NCBI GenBank assembly: GCA_039026975.1
Contig: JBCCLI010000137.1
Location: forward strand, 1-15,057
Reading direction: 5' to 3'
DNA: 15,057 nt
From: JBCBKZ01 sp039026975
GTDB lineage: Bacteria; Bacteroidota; Bacteroidia; J057
Part shown: positions 1 to 6,735 of the stretch, piece after piece
Numbering within the stretch: the first letter of the stretch is position 1
How the letters are laid out: each line of letters begins with the position of its first letter
The notes under the pieces: generated by a model
Told to the model about the DNA's origin: nothing
Database searches by the model: none
What the model saw: the letters and a program-made list of their open reading frames with translations, nothing else
Translations under genes and position numbers: made by a program

Positions 1-288
1 AGAGATTTCTTCAAGATCCAAAAGCCCTATATCTATTCTTTCGGAGACCTAAGCTGCTTTCTTATCTTTCACGACTTAGTCATTGCAGGCGCTCCTCTTT
101 TATTACTAAAAGAAAGTATTTTCAGAATCACCATAGAGGGCATAGAGGCTGGACACTCTATTGAGTCTATTCTCAAGTTAACAGATCAGCTTTTCCCAAA
201 ATACCTGGCCAATGCGGCTACTAATGTTAAGTCATTTCTATCTAATCCCTTACAATTTGTCCTGAACCCTCCTGTATCAGTATTGTAA
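1..288 (+). CDS. 3' end of an unrecognised protein, cut by the window edge
   Basis: Reading frame 1 is open from the first base to a TAA at 286-288, giving the last 95 residues of a protein whose start lies outside the window. I do not recognise the family. The visible part has a hydrophobic stretch near residues 19-37 (CFLIFHDLVIAGAPLLLL), a mixed amphipathic middle part, and a tail ending in NPPVSVL. Codon use resembles the neighbouring genes. The gene converges on gpsA, with 187 bases between the two stop codons. It may be a spurious open frame, but 95 codons without a stop in moderately AT-rich DNA, ending close to a convergent gene, suggest a real 3' end. Confidence 0.5.
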   Translation, partial: RDFFKIQKPYIYSFGDLSCFLIFHDLVIAGAPLLLLKESIFRITIEGIEAGHSIESILKLTDQLFPKYLANAATNVKSFLSNPLQFVLNPPVSVL

Positions 289-420
289 GGAATTAGCCTG
301 CCCTCAGAAACGCATTAGCTAGAGGGAATTTATATGATAGTAGCTAAATCATAATTAATTGATAATCTCTTAATTATAAAATTAGCATTTCCTCTCTTGG
401 GAGGGGTGGGTTCACTACAG

Positions 421-441
421 AGGAAGCCAACCCTACTTCCT
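421..441. terminator. Weak hairpin between convergent genes
   Basis: AGGAAG (421-426) and CTTCCT (436-441) form a perfect 6-bp stem with a 9-base loop, between the partial gene and the 3' end of gpsA. There is no clear T-run on either side, so a bidirectional terminator role is only a suggestion from its position. Confidence 0.25.
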
Positions 442-475
442 GCTGCTGAGCTTCTAGTAAGCCTATTGAGAATAC

Positions 476-1477
476 CTAGCCAGGTCCTGCTTCAGATCCT
501 ATATCTATCCTGAGCAATCCTCGGAAAGCATCTCTTGCCGTGCTACCTTCATACAGTACCTTGTAGACAGACTTGGCTATGGGCATATTCAACGCATATT
601 TTTCAGCTAATTGCATCACTACCTTTGCTGTTTTCACCCCCTCCGCCACTTCAGCCATATCTTCAATGATCTCTGCTATATTTCGGCCTAAGCCCAGTTG
701 ATAGCCTACTGTTCTGTTTCTACTCTTTTCACTGGAGCAGGTAGCTACTAAATCCCCCATGCCCGCCAGGCCGGCAAAGGTAGCAGGCTGGCCTCCCATG
801 ACTACGCCCAGCCGTGTGAGTTCCGCTAAGCCTCTGGTAATGATGGCGGCTCGGGTATTTTCACCAGCTCCGCTTCCATCTCCCATTCCTGCAGCTATAG
901 CGATAATGTTTTTGAGGGCTCCGCCTAGTTCGCAGCCTATCACATCCTCGTTTGTATACACCCGGAAAAGACCGGTTTTGAATACCTTCTGTAGTCTTTT
1001 AGCTATGGTATCATCCACCATGGCTATGACACTGGCAGCTGCCTGCCCTATAATGATCTCCTTGGCTAGGTTAGGGCCTGTAAGTACACCTGCTGGATGG
1101 CCTTCCATTTCTGCTTCTATTACTTCTGTCATTCGCATCATGGTACCTACTTCCAGCCCTTTAGATAAGCTGATGATAGGGACCCATGGCCGTATGTAGG
1201 GCCTGGCATCTTTCAAGACCTGTCGAAAAAACTGTGCGGGGATCCCCATCACTATGACATCTGCATCTTGGACAGTTTCCTTGATAGAGTGATAAGCTGT
1301 TAGAGAAGGAGTTAATTCAGCTCCGGGTAGGTACTTTTCATTTCTATGATGCTGGTTGATTTCCTTAACGGTTTCCGCATCTCTAGCCCAGATTTTAGTG
1401 GGACAATTTCTGGCTGTTAAAGAAGCTACCGTGGTGCCCCAGGAACCACCGCCTAGTAGTCCAACATTAAGTTTCAT
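476..1477 (-). CDS. gpsA: Glycerol-3-phosphate dehydrogenase [NAD(P)+]
   Basis: Cytosolic enzyme that reduces dihydroxyacetone phosphate to sn-glycerol-3-phosphate, the backbone for phospholipids and acylglycerols. The 333-residue length is normal for GpsA. The N-terminal Rossmann motif is GLLGGGSWGTT (residues 7-17). The family signature GPNLAKEI follows at about residues 134-141, then GALKNIIAIAAG, which carries the conserved lysine, and the substrate-binding stretch NTRAAIITRGLAE. The ATG at 1475-1477 sits directly before the nucleotide-binding strand, so the start is well placed. The gene is divergent from the phasin-like operon across a 308-base region. Every cell needs GpsA for phospholipid synthesis, so its place here does not prove a storage role, but it supplies the first substrate of the acyltransferase encoded at 6736-10077. 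Confidence 0.96.
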   Translation of the reverse strand: MKLNVGLLGGGSWGTTVASLTARNCPTKIWARDAETVKEINQHHRNEKYLPGAELTPSLTAYHSIKETVQDADVIVMGIPAQFFRQVLKDARPYIRPWVPIISLSKGLEVGTMMRMTEVIEAEMEGHPAGVLTGPNLAKEIIIGQAAASVIAMVDDTIAKRLQKVFKTGLFRVYTNEDVIGCELGGALKNIIAIAAGMGDGSGAGENTRAAIITRGLAELTRLGVVMGGQPATFAGLAGMGDLVATCSSEKSRNRTVGYQLGLGRNIAEIIEDMAEVAEGVKTAKVVMQLAEKYALNMPIAKSVYKVLYEGSTARDAFRGLLRIDIGSEAGPG

Positions 1478-1785
1478 ATCATCTCTTATTAGCGAGTTCC
1501 TTCTATCTGATAAGTCTCCTCACATCTCAAATCAAAACAACTTAGAAGGTATTGTAAAAATATAAGTTAATTATTTCTCCTATTAAATGTAGCCTGAAGA
1601 GCCTTCCAAAGGCTGGAAAAGCTAGCTACCAGCAAAGAAAATTTTGCTGAAATGCACTCCGTAACTCAGTTGTAACTCAGCTGTAACTATGTCCCCGTAT
1701 ACTTGTATTGTCGATTGGTAATAGTCAATAGGCAGAAAATAAAGTAACCCAACTCAGTCATCATATCAAGCTCAAAGAATTTAAC
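1478..1785. promoter_or_regulatory. Divergent intergenic region between gpsA and the phasin-like operon
   Basis: This 308-base stretch has no credible gene. The half nearer the phasin operon holds the 11-bp-period heptamer repeats and -10-like element annotated separately. On the gpsA side, 1528-1535 reads TTGATTTG on the minus strand, one mismatch from the Bacteroidota -7 consensus TAnnTTTG, but no convincing -33 element accompanies it. A leader of roughly 75 nucleotides is expected between the phasin-side promoter and its ATG. Confidence 0.6.
1661..1705 (+). promoter_or_regulatory. SARP-like operator/promoter: three 11-bp-period heptamers plus -10-like box
   Basis: GTAACTC (1661-1667), GTAACTC (1672-1678) and GTAACTA (1683-1689) repeat with an exact 11-base period and 4-base spacers (AGTT, AGCT). 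Eight bases after the last heptamer lies TATACTTG (1698-1705). Its TATACT part is one mismatch from TATAAT, and the whole octamer is one mismatch from the Bacteroidota -7 motif TAnnTTTG. The repeats occupy the -33/-35 position, where no good basal element is seen, which suits an activator-dependent promoter. In Streptomyces, SARP activators bind heptamer direct repeats of 11-bp period about 8 bp upstream of the -10. A SARP-type regulator is encoded at 12640-13455. That this regulator binds here is inference. Confidence 0.6.
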
Positions 1786-2364
1786 ATGGCAAACAAAATA
1801 ACAAACAAAGATACCCTCCAAGGAAGAGTAGAAAGTGTCAAGTCAAGTGTAGGAGAATTCCATGATGGAGCCCTACAAAACACAGAAAAATTGGTAGACT
1901 TTTCTCTTGAGACTACCGCTAAGTGGCAGAAGCTAATGGGAAAGGTGCTACACGCCGGAACAGATATGTTAGAGATGCAGCAAGATCTTACGCTGCAAGT
2001 GCTAGAAGGGGTAAAAGAGCAGTATCAGTCAGGAAGTAACCAGTTGAAGGAGCTGATAGGGTGGGATCTTACTAAAGCCAGAAAAGCTGCCAAGCTAAAA
2101 ATGGAAAGCCTCTCTGATACCCTCACGGAAACCATTAAAGGAGTTCAAGTTTCAGATGACCTTAAAGAAATACAGGGGATTGGGCCTAAAGTGGAAGAGC
2201 TATTGAATGCTGCGGGTATTAATTCTCTTGATGAACTAGCTAACTCTTCAGCAGAAGATATCAGAGGTATACTTCAAAATGCTAGCAAAAGGTACAAAGC
2301 TATGGACCCGTCCAGCTGGATAGCCTTAGCTCAAGAAGCGGTTGATAATCGCGATCAGGAATAA
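1786..2364 (+). CDS. Phasin-like protein with C-terminal helix-hairpin-helix domain
   Basis: Residues 1-120 are charged and helix-prone without transmembrane segments, as in phasins that coat storage granules. Residues 46-90 (KWQ...QQD...LE.VK) align without gaps to residues 103-147 of the next gene's product, with about 17 of 45 identities, so the two are paralogous in their core. Residues 124-190 form a helix-hairpin-helix module: LKEIQGIGPKVEELLNAAGI, then a second helix and a MDPSSW motif. This resembles modules fused to the C-terminus of various Bacteroidota proteins and usually linked to nucleic-acid or protein binding. The protein could connect an inclusion surface to the nucleoid, as PhaF-like and PhaM-like proteins do for PHA granules, but that is inference. 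It is the first gene of the operon and lies directly behind the SARP-like repeats. Confidence 0.65.
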   Translation: MANKITNKDTLQGRVESVKSSVGEFHDGALQNTEKLVDFSLETTAKWQKLMGKVLHAGTDMLEMQQDLTLQVLEGVKEQYQSGSNQLKELIGWDLTKARKAAKLKMESLSDTLTETIKGVQVSDDLKEIQGIGPKVEELLNAAGINSLDELANSSAEDIRGILQNASKRYKAMDPSSWIALAQEAVDNRDQE

Positions 2365-2415
2365 ATAATTAAAAGAAATCAAATAAATATCTTAAACATT
2401 TTAACGCTAACTAAA

Positions 2416-2901
2416 ATGGAGAATAATACAGTAAACAAAGAAAATAACCTCGTAGATTTTTCAGGAAGTGCAGAGGCTATCAAGAATACAGCTAAGTCCA
2501 TGGATACTCAGATGAAAGAAGTAGTGAGTGAAGTCTCTGAAGAATTAAAAGAGAATGGTACTAACCTGGCCAATAAAGCCATGGCACCTATTAAGGAGGC
2601 CTATTCCAAAGTGACAGAAGCTATCAACATGGAAAACATTGCTGAGGCCACTAAAAACGCCAATGATTATACCATCAAAACGGCAGAAGAAATCATTGAC
2701 AGCGTGATAGAGAACAGTGGTAAGTGGCAGGGAGTAGCTGAAAAAGCCATTAATGGTGGACTTAAAATTGCAGCTAAGCAGCAGGATATGGTATTCGGTA
2801 CCCTGGAGACGGTTAAGGATCAATTGACTACCAGCTCTAAGCGTCTTAAGAATCTGGTATACAGCCAGTCTGATGAGTCAGGTGAAACAGAGAATGTATA
2901 A
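2416..2901 (+). CDS. Phasin-like granule/inclusion-associated protein
   Basis: A 161-residue, alanine- and lysine-rich, predominantly helical protein without signal peptide or membrane segment. Residues 103-147 share the KWQ-x16-QQD core and the following LE.VK..L...S..LKNL pattern with the first gene of the operon, but there is no helix-hairpin-helix tail. The N-terminal half (residues 15-95) adds extra amphipathic helix, rich in KE and AK repeats. Length and composition fit phasins, which cover polyester granules or lipid bodies through amphipathic helices. The 51-base gap before it is AT-rich with no obvious terminator, and the next gene starts 2 bases after its stop, so it is co-transcribed. 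Phasin-like is a structural description here; the lipid that it would bind is not shown by the sequence. Confidence 0.6.
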   Translation: MENNTVNKENNLVDFSGSAEAIKNTAKSMDTQMKEVVSEVSEELKENGTNLANKAMAPIKEAYSKVTEAINMENIAEATKNANDYTIKTAEEIIDSVIENSGKWQGVAEKAINGGLKIAAKQQDMVFGTLETVKDQLTTSSKRLKNLVYSQSDESGETENV

Positions 2902-2903
2902 AG

Positions 2904-3215
2904 ATGGGTAAGAATAATATCCAAAAAGCATATAATACCACCAGGAAGGCCAACGCTATTATCAGCGAGGCCGGTGGTGTAATGTTCAAGACCTCCATCC
3001 AGACTGCTAAAGAAATAATCAAGCTTTATCAGGATACGGGTGTGAAAGCCTTCTCACTAGGGAGAGGGATGGTTCAAAAGACAGTTCAGCTGACCCTGAA
3101 TAATCATAAAGAATTAGTGAGAACTTCCTCGGATGCCTTGAAAGAAGTAGCCCAGAGTCTGCAAGAGCGTGAGCAAGAGCAGGAGGTAACCATAGATGAT
3201 GTGCTAACGGATTAG
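2904..3215 (+). CDS. Small helical, possibly phasin-like protein
   Basis: This 103-residue protein begins 2 bases after the preceding stop and ends 4 bases before the ArsA-like gene, so it is clearly part of the operon. It is basic and helix-prone in residues 1-85, with a strongly acidic end (EREQEQEVTIDDVLTD). The stretch around residues 33-83 (TAKEIIKLYQDTG...LTLNNHKELVRTSSDALKEV) resembles the core of the two preceding proteins in pattern but not clearly in identity. A short phasin relative is the best guess. Alternatively it is an adaptor that brings the other proteins to the ATPase encoded next. No catalytic motif is visible. Confidence 0.5.
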   Translation: MGKNNIQKAYNTTRKANAIISEAGGVMFKTSIQTAKEIIKLYQDTGVKAFSLGRGMVQKTVQLTLNNHKELVRTSSDALKEVAQSLQEREQEQEVTIDDVLTD

Positions 3216-3219
3216 GCCT

Positions 3220-4377
3220 ATGCGTATCATCCTGTTTACAGGGAAAGGCGGAGTAGGGAAAACAACTGTAGCTGCCTCCACTGCCTTAAAAACTGCCAGG
3301 GAAGGAAAAAAGACACTCATCATTTCAACTGATCCAGCCCACAGCTTGTCTGATGCACTGGATCTGCAACTAAGTCCTGAGCCTATGGAGATTGCGACTA
3401 ATCTCTATGCTCAGGAATTTGATGTGTATTATTCCATGCAAAAATACTGGAATAATATGCGGAATCTGATGAATACTATTTTCCGTTGGAGAGGGGTAAA
3501 AGGAGTGGTAGCAGAAGAACTTTCTGTGCTTCCGGGGATGGAAGAAGCTTCCGCCTTTTTATGGCTAGAAAAGTATTACAGGGAAGGTACTTATGAGGTA
3601 ATTGTCATTGATAGTGCGCCTACTGGAGAAACGCTCACCTTACTGTCTCTTCCGCAAGTGGCTAAGTCCTGGATGACTAAAGCCTTTTCCAGTAAAAGCC
3701 TTGCTGTTAAAACGGTCACTAAAGGGGTAAAACTATTTACAGGCGTACCACTGGATAAAGGGCTGGAGGAAATGGATGAGCTGTTTAATAAATTAGAGCA
3801 GATACAGCAGGTCTTTCTGAACCCGGAAATAGCTTCCATCCGCATAGTTACTAATCCAGAAAGAATGGTGATTAAGGAGGCAAAGAGAGCTTACACTTAC
3901 CTGCAGTTGTATGGCTACAATGTTGATGGCGTAGTGATCAACAGGATTTTACCTGAGAAATCAGTAGGGGAAGCCTTCAGGTATTATGTGGAATCTCAGC
4001 GTACCTATATACAGGAAATAGAAGAGAGCTTTCAACCGCTTCCCATTATGAAGGTGAAACATCAGGGACGGGAAGTATTTGGCATAGACCAGCTAACTAA
4101 TATTGGGGAGGCGCTCTATGAGGATAAAAATGCTGCAGATGTTCTCTATCTAGATAAACCCTTTGAGATTATAGAGAATAAGAAGGGGTATTTTTTCAAG
4201 ACCAGGCTTCCTTTTGTGGGGCAAGAAGACATTGAGTTGAAAAAATTTGGAGATGAGCTGGTAATAGACCTGGGAAATCGTCGTAAATCCTTAATGCTAC
4301 CCAGATTTGCCAGTTTCTTGCAGCTAGAGGAATTTAAGTATCAGGCTCCCTGGTTAGTGGTTTCTTTAGTGAAATAA
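3220..4377 (+). CDS. ArsA/Get3-family ATPase with C-terminal HSP20-like domain
   Basis: A single-domain member (385 residues) of the ArsA/Get3 branch of the deviant-Walker-A P-loop ATPases. It shows GKGGVGKTT at residues 8-16, switch I DPAHS at 38-42, switch II DSAPTGETL at 131-139, and the TNPERM motif at 211-216. Residues from about 313 to the end look like the HSP20-like domain often appended to bacterial ArsA proteins. The protein contains no cysteine at all, so neither the As(III) site of ArsA nor the CxxC zinc site of eukaryotic Get3 can exist. An arsenite-pump role is therefore unlikely, and no arsB or arsR gene is near. Get3 delivers hydrophobic clients to membranes. Directly downstream of three phasin-like genes, this protein may chaperone or place proteins on a lipid inclusion (inference). 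Confidence 0.88.
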   Translation: MRIILFTGKGGVGKTTVAASTALKTAREGKKTLIISTDPAHSLSDALDLQLSPEPMEIATNLYAQEFDVYYSMQKYWNNMRNLMNTIFRWRGVKGVVAEELSVLPGMEEASAFLWLEKYYREGTYEVIVIDSAPTGETLTLLSLPQVAKSWMTKAFSSKSLAVKTVTKGVKLFTGVPLDKGLEEMDELFNKLEQIQQVFLNPEIASIRIVTNPERMVIKEAKRAYTYLQLYGYNVDGVVINRILPEKSVGEAFRYYVESQRTYIQEIEESFQPLPIMKVKHQGREVFGIDQLTNIGEALYEDKNAADVLYLDKPFEIIENKKGYFFKTRLPFVGQEDIELKKFGDELVIDLGNRRKSLMLPRFASFLQLEEFKYQAPWLVVSLVK

Positions 4378-4390
4378 ATAACATAACCCA

Positions 4391-5179
4391 GTGGATCAGG
4401 AAATATCCAGTCTCGACCAATCCATTTCAAAGCCCTCTTTCTTAAGGCTTATGGGGGAGCCTATCATGCTTTGGAAGGACATGTGGCAGTCCCACCTTTT
4501 TCAGAAAAACTACCCCATGGATCCGTCAGGAGATGGACATCCAGTGCTGGTCATACCTGGGTTTTTAAGTAGTGATCAGTCTACCAAGAATCTTAGAAAA
4601 TTTATTAAGGATATAGGGTATTCTCCCTATGGCTGGGAACTGGGTACAAATATGGGGGATATCCGCAAACTGAAGATACTGGTAGAGAAGATTGAAGAGC
4701 TACATGATACGTACCAGTCAAAGGTAAGCGTAATAGGGTGGAGCCTGGGAGGGGTATACGCCCGTCAAATGGCTAAAAGAGCGCCCCGCCTGTTTCGGCA
4801 GGTAATAACCTTGGGTGCCCCATTCGCTGATATAGAGTATTCTAATAATGCTGCCTGGCTATTCAGGATGATCCATGAAAAAAGGGACTACACGGAGACA
4901 GACCTGGAATGGATACAGAATCTTCCGGCACCTGCCCCGGTTCCTTCCACCGCCATATACACTAAGGAAGACGGAATCGTTCACTGGCGCGCATGCATGG
5001 AACAGTTCCAGGCTGATTGGTATCAAAACATAGAAGTTGAAGGCAGTCATTTCGGCTTGCCTATAATCCCATCCGTGTGGATAGTTGTTGAAGACAGATT
5101 GAAGTTCCGCCAGAAAGACTGGCAACCTTTTGAAAAAAAGGAATACCCTACTGATTTAGTCCAGTTCCCTTCTCTCTAG
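4391..5179 (+). CDS. Lipase-like alpha/beta hydrolase
   Basis: A cytosolic alpha/beta-hydrolase of 262 residues. The oxyanion region is HPVLVIPGF (50-58). The nucleophile elbow is GWSLGG with Ser118, the acid is probably Asp194 in YTKEDGIV, and the histidine is probably His220 in GSHFGL. This is a complete lipase/esterase triad, and no signal peptide is seen. It starts with GTG, 13 bases after the ATPase stop. The first in-frame ATG, at 4451, would drop 20 residues, but residues 14-20 align with the paralogue at 5218-6024 (KPSFLRL against RPSLFWL), which favours the GTG. As last gene of the phasin/ATPase operon, it could hydrolyse or transacylate stored acylglycerols or wax esters. Substrate and direction are unknown. 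Confidence 0.85.
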   Translation: MDQEISSLDQSISKPSFLRLMGEPIMLWKDMWQSHLFQKNYPMDPSGDGHPVLVIPGFLSSDQSTKNLRKFIKDIGYSPYGWELGTNMGDIRKLKILVEKIEELHDTYQSKVSVIGWSLGGVYARQMAKRAPRLFRQVITLGAPFADIEYSNNAAWLFRMIHEKRDYTETDLEWIQNLPAPAPVPSTAIYTKEDGIVHWRACMEQFQADWYQNIEVEGSHFGLPIIPSVWIVVEDRLKFRQKDWQPFEKKEYPTDLVQFPSL

Positions 5180-5203
5180 GGGGCTCAGCTTGAGGGAGAC
5201 CCC
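5180..5203. terminator. Hairpin between the convergent hydrolase genes
   Basis: GGGG (5180-5183) and CTCA (5184-5187) pair with TGAG (5191-5194) and CCCC (5200-5203), leaving a GCT loop and a 5-base bulge. It lies in the 38 bases between two convergent stop codons and may end transcription from both sides. There is no strong T-run. Confidence 0.4.
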
Positions 5204-5217
5204 AGAAGTCTTATCCA

Positions 5218-6024
5218 CTAGAGGGAAGGGTAAAAGAGAAAGTCTTTGATGATGTTTGGCTCTTTGAAATACTCCCAGTTTCCACGATTATACAGTAGTC
5301 GGTCAGCAATGATTTCTAGCACTATGGGATTTAATCCCAGGCCAAAATGGCTTCCTCTGACTTGTACATTCTGATGAATGTCATCTTCTTCCTCAAGGCA
5401 TAATTGCCAGGGTACGATGCCGTCTTCTTTGGTATAGATGGCAGTTGTAGGTACAGGTGCAGGGAGTGGAATGTCTTCCAAAAGAACCTGGTCTATGTCA
5501 CTCGCCCTTTTCCCATTGGAAATGAGATTATAGATCCAGGCCACATTATTAGGTTGGCTTATTCCCTTAAAAGGAGATCCCAGGGTAATAATTTGTCGTA
5601 CTAAGGTAGGCCTGGCCTTGGCTAACTGGCGGGCAAATACCCCACCCAGACTCCAGCCTATGAGGGTAACATGTTTGTTGTGCGTTTCATAGATGGATTC
5701 CAACTTATCTATCAGTAAGCCCAGGTACTCCACTTTGGCCGTATTGCGCCCTAAATCCCACCCATAGGCTTCATACCCAGACTGGGTAAGAAATTGCCGC
5801 AAAGGCTCAGTAGACGTGTCTGAAGCCATAAATCCAGGAAGAACAAGCACAGGGTGCTGATCTCCATGATTTTTAGAGGCTATAAACTTACGGTAAGGAA
5901 TAAAGAATCCTAATTCTGTAATGGCTCTTCCCCATTCTGTAAAAAGCCAAAATAAAGAGGGCCTGTCTACATTAGGTTCATTTGTGTTAGTAGTCCTCAT
6001 GCTAATTGTGCTAGTAGTCGTCAT
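5218..6024 (-). CDS. Lipase-like alpha/beta hydrolase, paralogue of the operon hydrolase
   Basis: This 268-residue protein is the paralogue of the gene facing it at 4391-5179. It has the same HPVLVLPGF (57-65), a GWSLGG elbow with Ser125, YTKEDGIV with Asp201, and GSHFGL with His226. The two share long blocks such as QHPVLVLPGF, SLGGVFARQ, APVPTTAIYTKEDGIV and the final PSL. The first 16 residues (MTTTSTIS, MRTTNTNE) come from an imperfect 24-base tandem repeat in which each copy begins with ATG. Translation may thus start at 6024 or at 6000. No signal peptide or lipobox is evident. Having two intact copies argues for divergent substrates or differently timed expression, since this copy has its own promoter region beyond 6024. 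Confidence 0.85.
   Translation of the reverse strand: MTTTSTISMRTTNTNEPNVDRPSLFWLFTEWGRAITELGFFIPYRKFIASKNHGDQHPVLVLPGFMASDTSTEPLRQFLTQSGYEAYGWDLGRNTAKVEYLGLLIDKLESIYETHNKHVTLIGWSLGGVFARQLAKARPTLVRQIITLGSPFKGISQPNNVAWIYNLISNGKRASDIDQVLLEDIPLPAPVPTTAIYTKEDGIVPWQLCLEEEDDIHQNVQVRGSHFGLGLNPIVLEIIADRLLYNRGNWEYFKEPNIIKDFLFYPSL
5977..6024 (-). repeat. 24-bp imperfect tandem repeat over the hydrolase start
   Basis: On the minus strand, 6024-6001 and 6000-5977 are consecutive 24-base units matching at 18 of 24 positions, and both begin with ATG. They keep the reading frame and encode MTTTSTIS and MRTTNTNE. The duplication supplies two possible start codons for the same protein. Confidence 0.7.
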
Positions 6025-6735
6025 GGTAAATAGTTATGTTCCATTCTCTGGAGATTCACGCTAGCTCTCTTAATATTCAGCGAGTATAAGGTGAGAGCCA
6101 TTCCAGTTTTTTGGAACTGTCCAATAAAAACATTTTTTAAAAATTGGGAGTACCCCTTTTTTCCCTCTTACTATAAATTAGGACAATTAGGCTGATTTTC
6201 AAAGGAGGAAGCGAAAAAGGGCGCCTTAGTTCAGATTTTGTTTATATTCATAAATTAACCCAAAACTGGAAAAACACAGGTATGTTAAGATAGACTGGCG
6301 CTAGCTCACATACCCCCAAAAGCACCTCCAGGCTTACAGAATGTAGCTTTTAGAACCTAATAGTTTGAGAAGGGTGAACAGCTGCTGAACATGCTAAGTC
6401 CGTAATGACTTGTCTTAATGTTCATGGGATTATCAGTAAGAGCTAAGCGGAGAAAATCTTGGAAAACAAAAGAAAATCTGTAAAAATTGACAACAATTAG
6501 GTCGTATTTGAATTAGAAAATGTTAATATGAGAATCATAGAAGGAGGGGGCTGACAGTCTGATTTTCTTAATAATGCTGTATTGACAGCGAGAAAATTAG
6601 ACCTTAACCAGGTCCTATCCACACGATTCCTTATAAACCTAAGCAGTTTAAACAGAGCCTGAGGCCTGAAAATTATACACCTAGACCAGAGAAGGTAAGC
6701 ATCCTAGTAATTGGATATTAATAGACCGTATAGCA
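6025..6735. promoter_or_regulatory. 711-bp non-coding divergent region upstream of the PlsB-HAD-PlsC gene
   Basis: I see no credible gene here. It must hold promoters for the hydrolase (-) and the large acyltransferase (+). Visible elements are: an AT-rich block at 6120-6180 with overlapping small dyads at 6101-6119; a purine-rich AAAGGAGG at 6201-6208 with no start codon at a useful distance; TGAACA repeated 11 bp apart (6375, 6386); TTGACA at 6487-6492 followed by TATTTG at 6505-6510, with a spacing too short for a standard sigma-70 promoter; and a large hairpin at 6557-6602. The long distance suggests a long structured leader or a lost gene. Confidence 0.5.
6557..6602 (+). other. 46-nt nested hairpin in the acyltransferase leader
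   Basis: Bases 6557-6568 (GTCTGATTTTCT) pair with 6591-6602 (AGAAAATTAGAC) over 12 positions, with one G-U wobble in RNA. Inside the loop, GCTGT (6576-6580) pairs with ACAGC (6585-6589) around an ATTG tetraloop. The structure ends about 133 bases before the ATG at 6736. It could be an RNA regulatory element or a binding dyad. No T-run follows, so a standard intrinsic terminator is unlikely. Confidence 0.45.

Noticed and set aside
759..1199. 146-codon open frame on the + strand within gpsA
   Set aside because: It lies opposite a well-supported gpsA, has no recognisable motif and is explained as an antisense shadow.
1786..3215. PHA granule operon in the strict sense
   Set aside because: No PHA synthase, depolymerase, phaA or phaB gene is present in the window; only the coat-like proteins resemble that system, so a neutral-lipid role fits the neighbours better.
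3220..4377. Arsenite-resistance ATPase
   Set aside because: The protein has no cysteine and there is no arsB, arsR or arsC gene nearby; the neighbours are phasin-like and lipase-like genes.
5167..5230. Inverted repeat as terminal repeats of a mobile element
   Set aside because: The repeat is the matching 3' coding ends of two convergent paralogues (final codons for PSL and stop), with no transposase or target duplication.
6201..6208. AAAGGAGG as ribosome binding site of a small gene
   Set aside because: No start codon lies at a usable distance and no coding frame follows.
6487..6510. TTGACA/TATTTG as the promoter of the acyltransferase gene
   Set aside because: The 12-base spacing fits neither the standard sigma-70 nor the Bacteroidota -33/-7 layout; it is noted but not called.
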